From the NCBI RefSeq assembly GCF_002443255.2, contig NW_019211456.1, forward strand, positions 50,218,486 to 50,282,485: 64,000 bases of DNA, given 5' to 3'. Below the pieces are notes generated by a model. The model did no database searches. It had not been told where the DNA came from and worked only from the letters and a program-made list of their open reading frames with translations. The translations under genes and the position numbers were made by a program. Below, one piece after another: positions 61,632-64,000 of the stretch (its first letter is position 1; every line of letters starts with the position of its first letter). Source of the stretch: Varroa destructor (Eukaryota; Arthropoda; Arachnida; Mesostigmata; Varroidae).

Positions 61632-64000
61632 ACAAGTGATCGTGTACCAATTCGAGTTGCAAAAATAAGCCTCCTGCAAGCAAGTGCTATTAAAACAGCG
61701 AAGAGGTGGAAGCAGTAGGTTTGACGGAAGACTTTGGTCTTCGCTCATTCGATAGTTAGATCAGGAATGATGTCGGACGACTTTTTATGAATGTAATTTT
61801 TGATTTAGAAGAAAATTTAACATATTGGGGACCAGGCAAGACTTATTGCGTAAGTCACGCTTTAAATTTCTATTTGGCGTTCGGGAGTCATATTATATCC
61901 ATACCCAATCCAAACCGGACGATGGCGTGTGTGAACCGATGAAAGCTTAGTTATTGGGTAGACGGACTAAATGAGGCAGCCTCTGCCATAAATAGATGAA
62001 ATCACGTGAAACACAGGCGGATGCACGTGCTGCGCTAAATTTTGTCAAGGATTTCTGACAACGGTCATTAACGTAGTACACAAAATATTTTCGGCGTTTA
62101 CAACGTTTCGCGAAGTACTGCGCCAGCTCTCACCGATACCTTGTCGGTGTTTTAGCATTACGAAGGCCTGAACTAGAGCACTGGCCATACGTATTTTCAG
62201 ATAAAGCTTGCGCCGTCGTGCCGAGTGCTAATCGAGCGGCGAAATATGGTGAATGGCGTTGAGCCCATTTTTATGCTATTTACTTGTTAGGTGCTATAGC
62301 TATCGGCTCAGCAACGGATCTGGGACGATTGATATTTAATTGCTGTTTGTGGAACATGGCAAATTTACTAACGATTTAAAGGAATCTAGCTAACATTATG
62401 GGTTTATGTATACATAGTACAACATCTAAATCTTCTTACGGTTCGCTTTTAGGACTGTGCATAGATACAAATGTTTTAATAGAATGTTCACATGTATCAG
62501 AAGTGTCGTTCCTTTTCAAGGTAATTGCTGTTTGTTGAATTTAACTATTATTTATATCAATTGCGGGTCTAATTTAGGACCTAAACTGTTCACTAATCAC
62601 TTTTGTATCAAACGCTTAGGTGTATCACAAAACGACTTCTTAAGCATTTTGAGTTATTTGAAGCCTTTTAAATCCTAAAGCTATTGAGGGCCTTAAGATT
62701 TGCCTCATAAAACCCTTGAGGCAACCCCTTCAAAAGTCTTCAGAATTTTTCAGAAACCGCATGAAAATTGATAATAACATATACCGCCGACCTCGGGCAA
62801 AAGGGGAAGTATCTGATTTTGTTGAGGGTTAGAAGAAGCGGTTTTTTTTGTTAGTACCAAGAGTGACAAACAAGCGCGTGCCCGTCACGACAAATAGCTC
62901 GTTGAAACCTGCCCAATTTAGATGCCGTACCATCTAATGAACACAATTTACAAATCAGAGCTATGCGTAGTGAATTGCATAAGCAAGTAGCAGGAGCTTA
63001 AGTGAAAAAAGGTAAGTATCTTTTCATGGTAACTTGCGGCTACTTTACTACTAAGCACATTTTATTTCGTCTGTGTGAAGTTAAAAGCCAGTAATATCTT
63101 CAGTAGAGGCAATCTCGAATGACGACCAGCTATAATGTAATAGCTTTTTTCCATAATATAGTTTAAACACAGTTCATGCTACACATTTTCTGGTACACTT
63201 GTTCATTTAATACAACTTTATATTCCTGATATATCAGCGTTAACAATTCTGGTAGTCCTCTCGGGTTTGCAACTACTTGTATGGACGGCATCGTTTTCAA
63301 ATCTTGTAGAAAATGGAAAAGAAGTTGCTATGGTCAGTATATGAGCAACGAAATTATCATCACGTTCTATGGCGAAAAGCAAGCTTTTTATTCGAATTGA
63401 CCTAATTAGCTTTATCTCCGCGCAGATGTGTCCAGGATGTGTCTGCAGTAAGCCACAAAATTATGTTGAATCCAATCGCTTTAAGGGGTCGTTTTCGGGT
63501 CGAAGAGGTACGCTAGCTGACACCGTTAGCTGAACTGAGATAGGATAAATAGATCATTACATAGCTTTCGAAGCCATCCATCAGATGACGCTTAGGACGT
63601 TTGACGTTTACTAATTTACATTATTTAGCGTAGATTTCTGAAATAGATTTAACAAGAAAATGTTATAAACATAAATGTTACCAATTGACTGATTGTTTTT
63701 ATGCTCTGGAAACAAAGACGAGTTTCCGGGCATATTTCTTTCCTAGTCCAAATCAGAGGTTTAGTTTGTTTTACATATAGAGATTAATGTCAGCCAAATT
63801 TTCTCCCAGGAACCGCTTGCACAAATCGACATGTTTCAAGTAATTTTAGATTATGACTCTGCATGATTGAGCATCAGTTTCACCTTTACTTCAGGAATAT
63901 TGGTTTCACGGCCCTGGTCGATACACGCTAAATCACATAGCCTCGCAAGAAAACATCGAGATCAGCCATATCGTCGAACCAGAACGGCCACTAGATGTCG
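61632..64000. other. Region without recognisable gene
   Basis: Only short frames (73 codons at 62457) without recognised motifs. The window ends in CCACTAGATGTCG, one mismatch from the CCACTAGATGGCG form of a CTCF-like site, but the motif is cut by the window edge. Confidence 0.5.

Noticed and set aside
1..64000. tRNA, rRNA, CRISPR arrays, bacterial operons or prophage
   Set aside because: No paired A-box/B-box tRNA layout, no rRNA-like conserved stretch, no spaced direct-repeat array and no ribosome-binding-site/operon organisation were seen; the sequence is typical animal nuclear DNA.

Overview
The window reads as AT-rich, non-coding-dominated nuclear DNA of an animal, most likely an arthropod. 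Reasons: long stretches without any sustained reading frame on either strand, microsatellites ((TC)22, (GA)18, (AAC)9, (GCT)8), many poly-A/poly-T runs, no operon-like packing, and many decayed mariner-type DNA transposons together with one decayed R1/jockey-type non-LTR retrotransposon. A mite or tick genome would fit, but nothing here fixes the species. I found no tRNA, rRNA, CRISPR array or prokaryotic feature.

Layout. 1-7.4 kb: no gene seen, microsatellites only. 7.4-8.7 kb: a nearly complete but frameshifted transposase of the Tc1/mariner group that carries the FQQDG-type catalytic block (+). 9.07-9.96 kb: a decayed mariner transposase on the minus strand. 10-22.8 kb: no recognisable gene; one mariner-like terminal sequence at 19.36 kb and one possible structured element at 13.98 kb. 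22.85-23.54 kb: a mariner with an internal deletion (+), followed by a more doubtful relic at 24.3-24.7 kb. 25-31.9 kb: no recognised gene, but a short GC-rich, exon-like patch at 27.86-28.09 kb. 31.96-32.36 kb: the 3' end of a mariner, ending against a (GA)n tract. 33-42 kb: unrecognised short open frames only. 42.4-47.1 kb: a non-LTR retrotransposon relic whose reverse transcriptase is interrupted by about 2 kb of unrelated DNA containing a ~50-bp direct repeat. 51.0-51.7 kb and 54.9-55.9 kb: two more mariner relics (+). 57.5-58.3 kb: the only long intact frame, a 254-residue multi-pass membrane protein on the minus strand. 59.2-59.45 kb: a last mariner relic (-). 59.5-64 kb: two overlapping unrecognised frames at 61.1-61.6 kb and otherwise nothing recognised.

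The genes do not form a pathway. The window is best read as a transposon graveyard around at most one candidate host gene (the membrane protein), which may be single-exon or part of a larger spliced gene. All family assignments come from reading conserved motifs by eye in conceptual translation; no database search was run.
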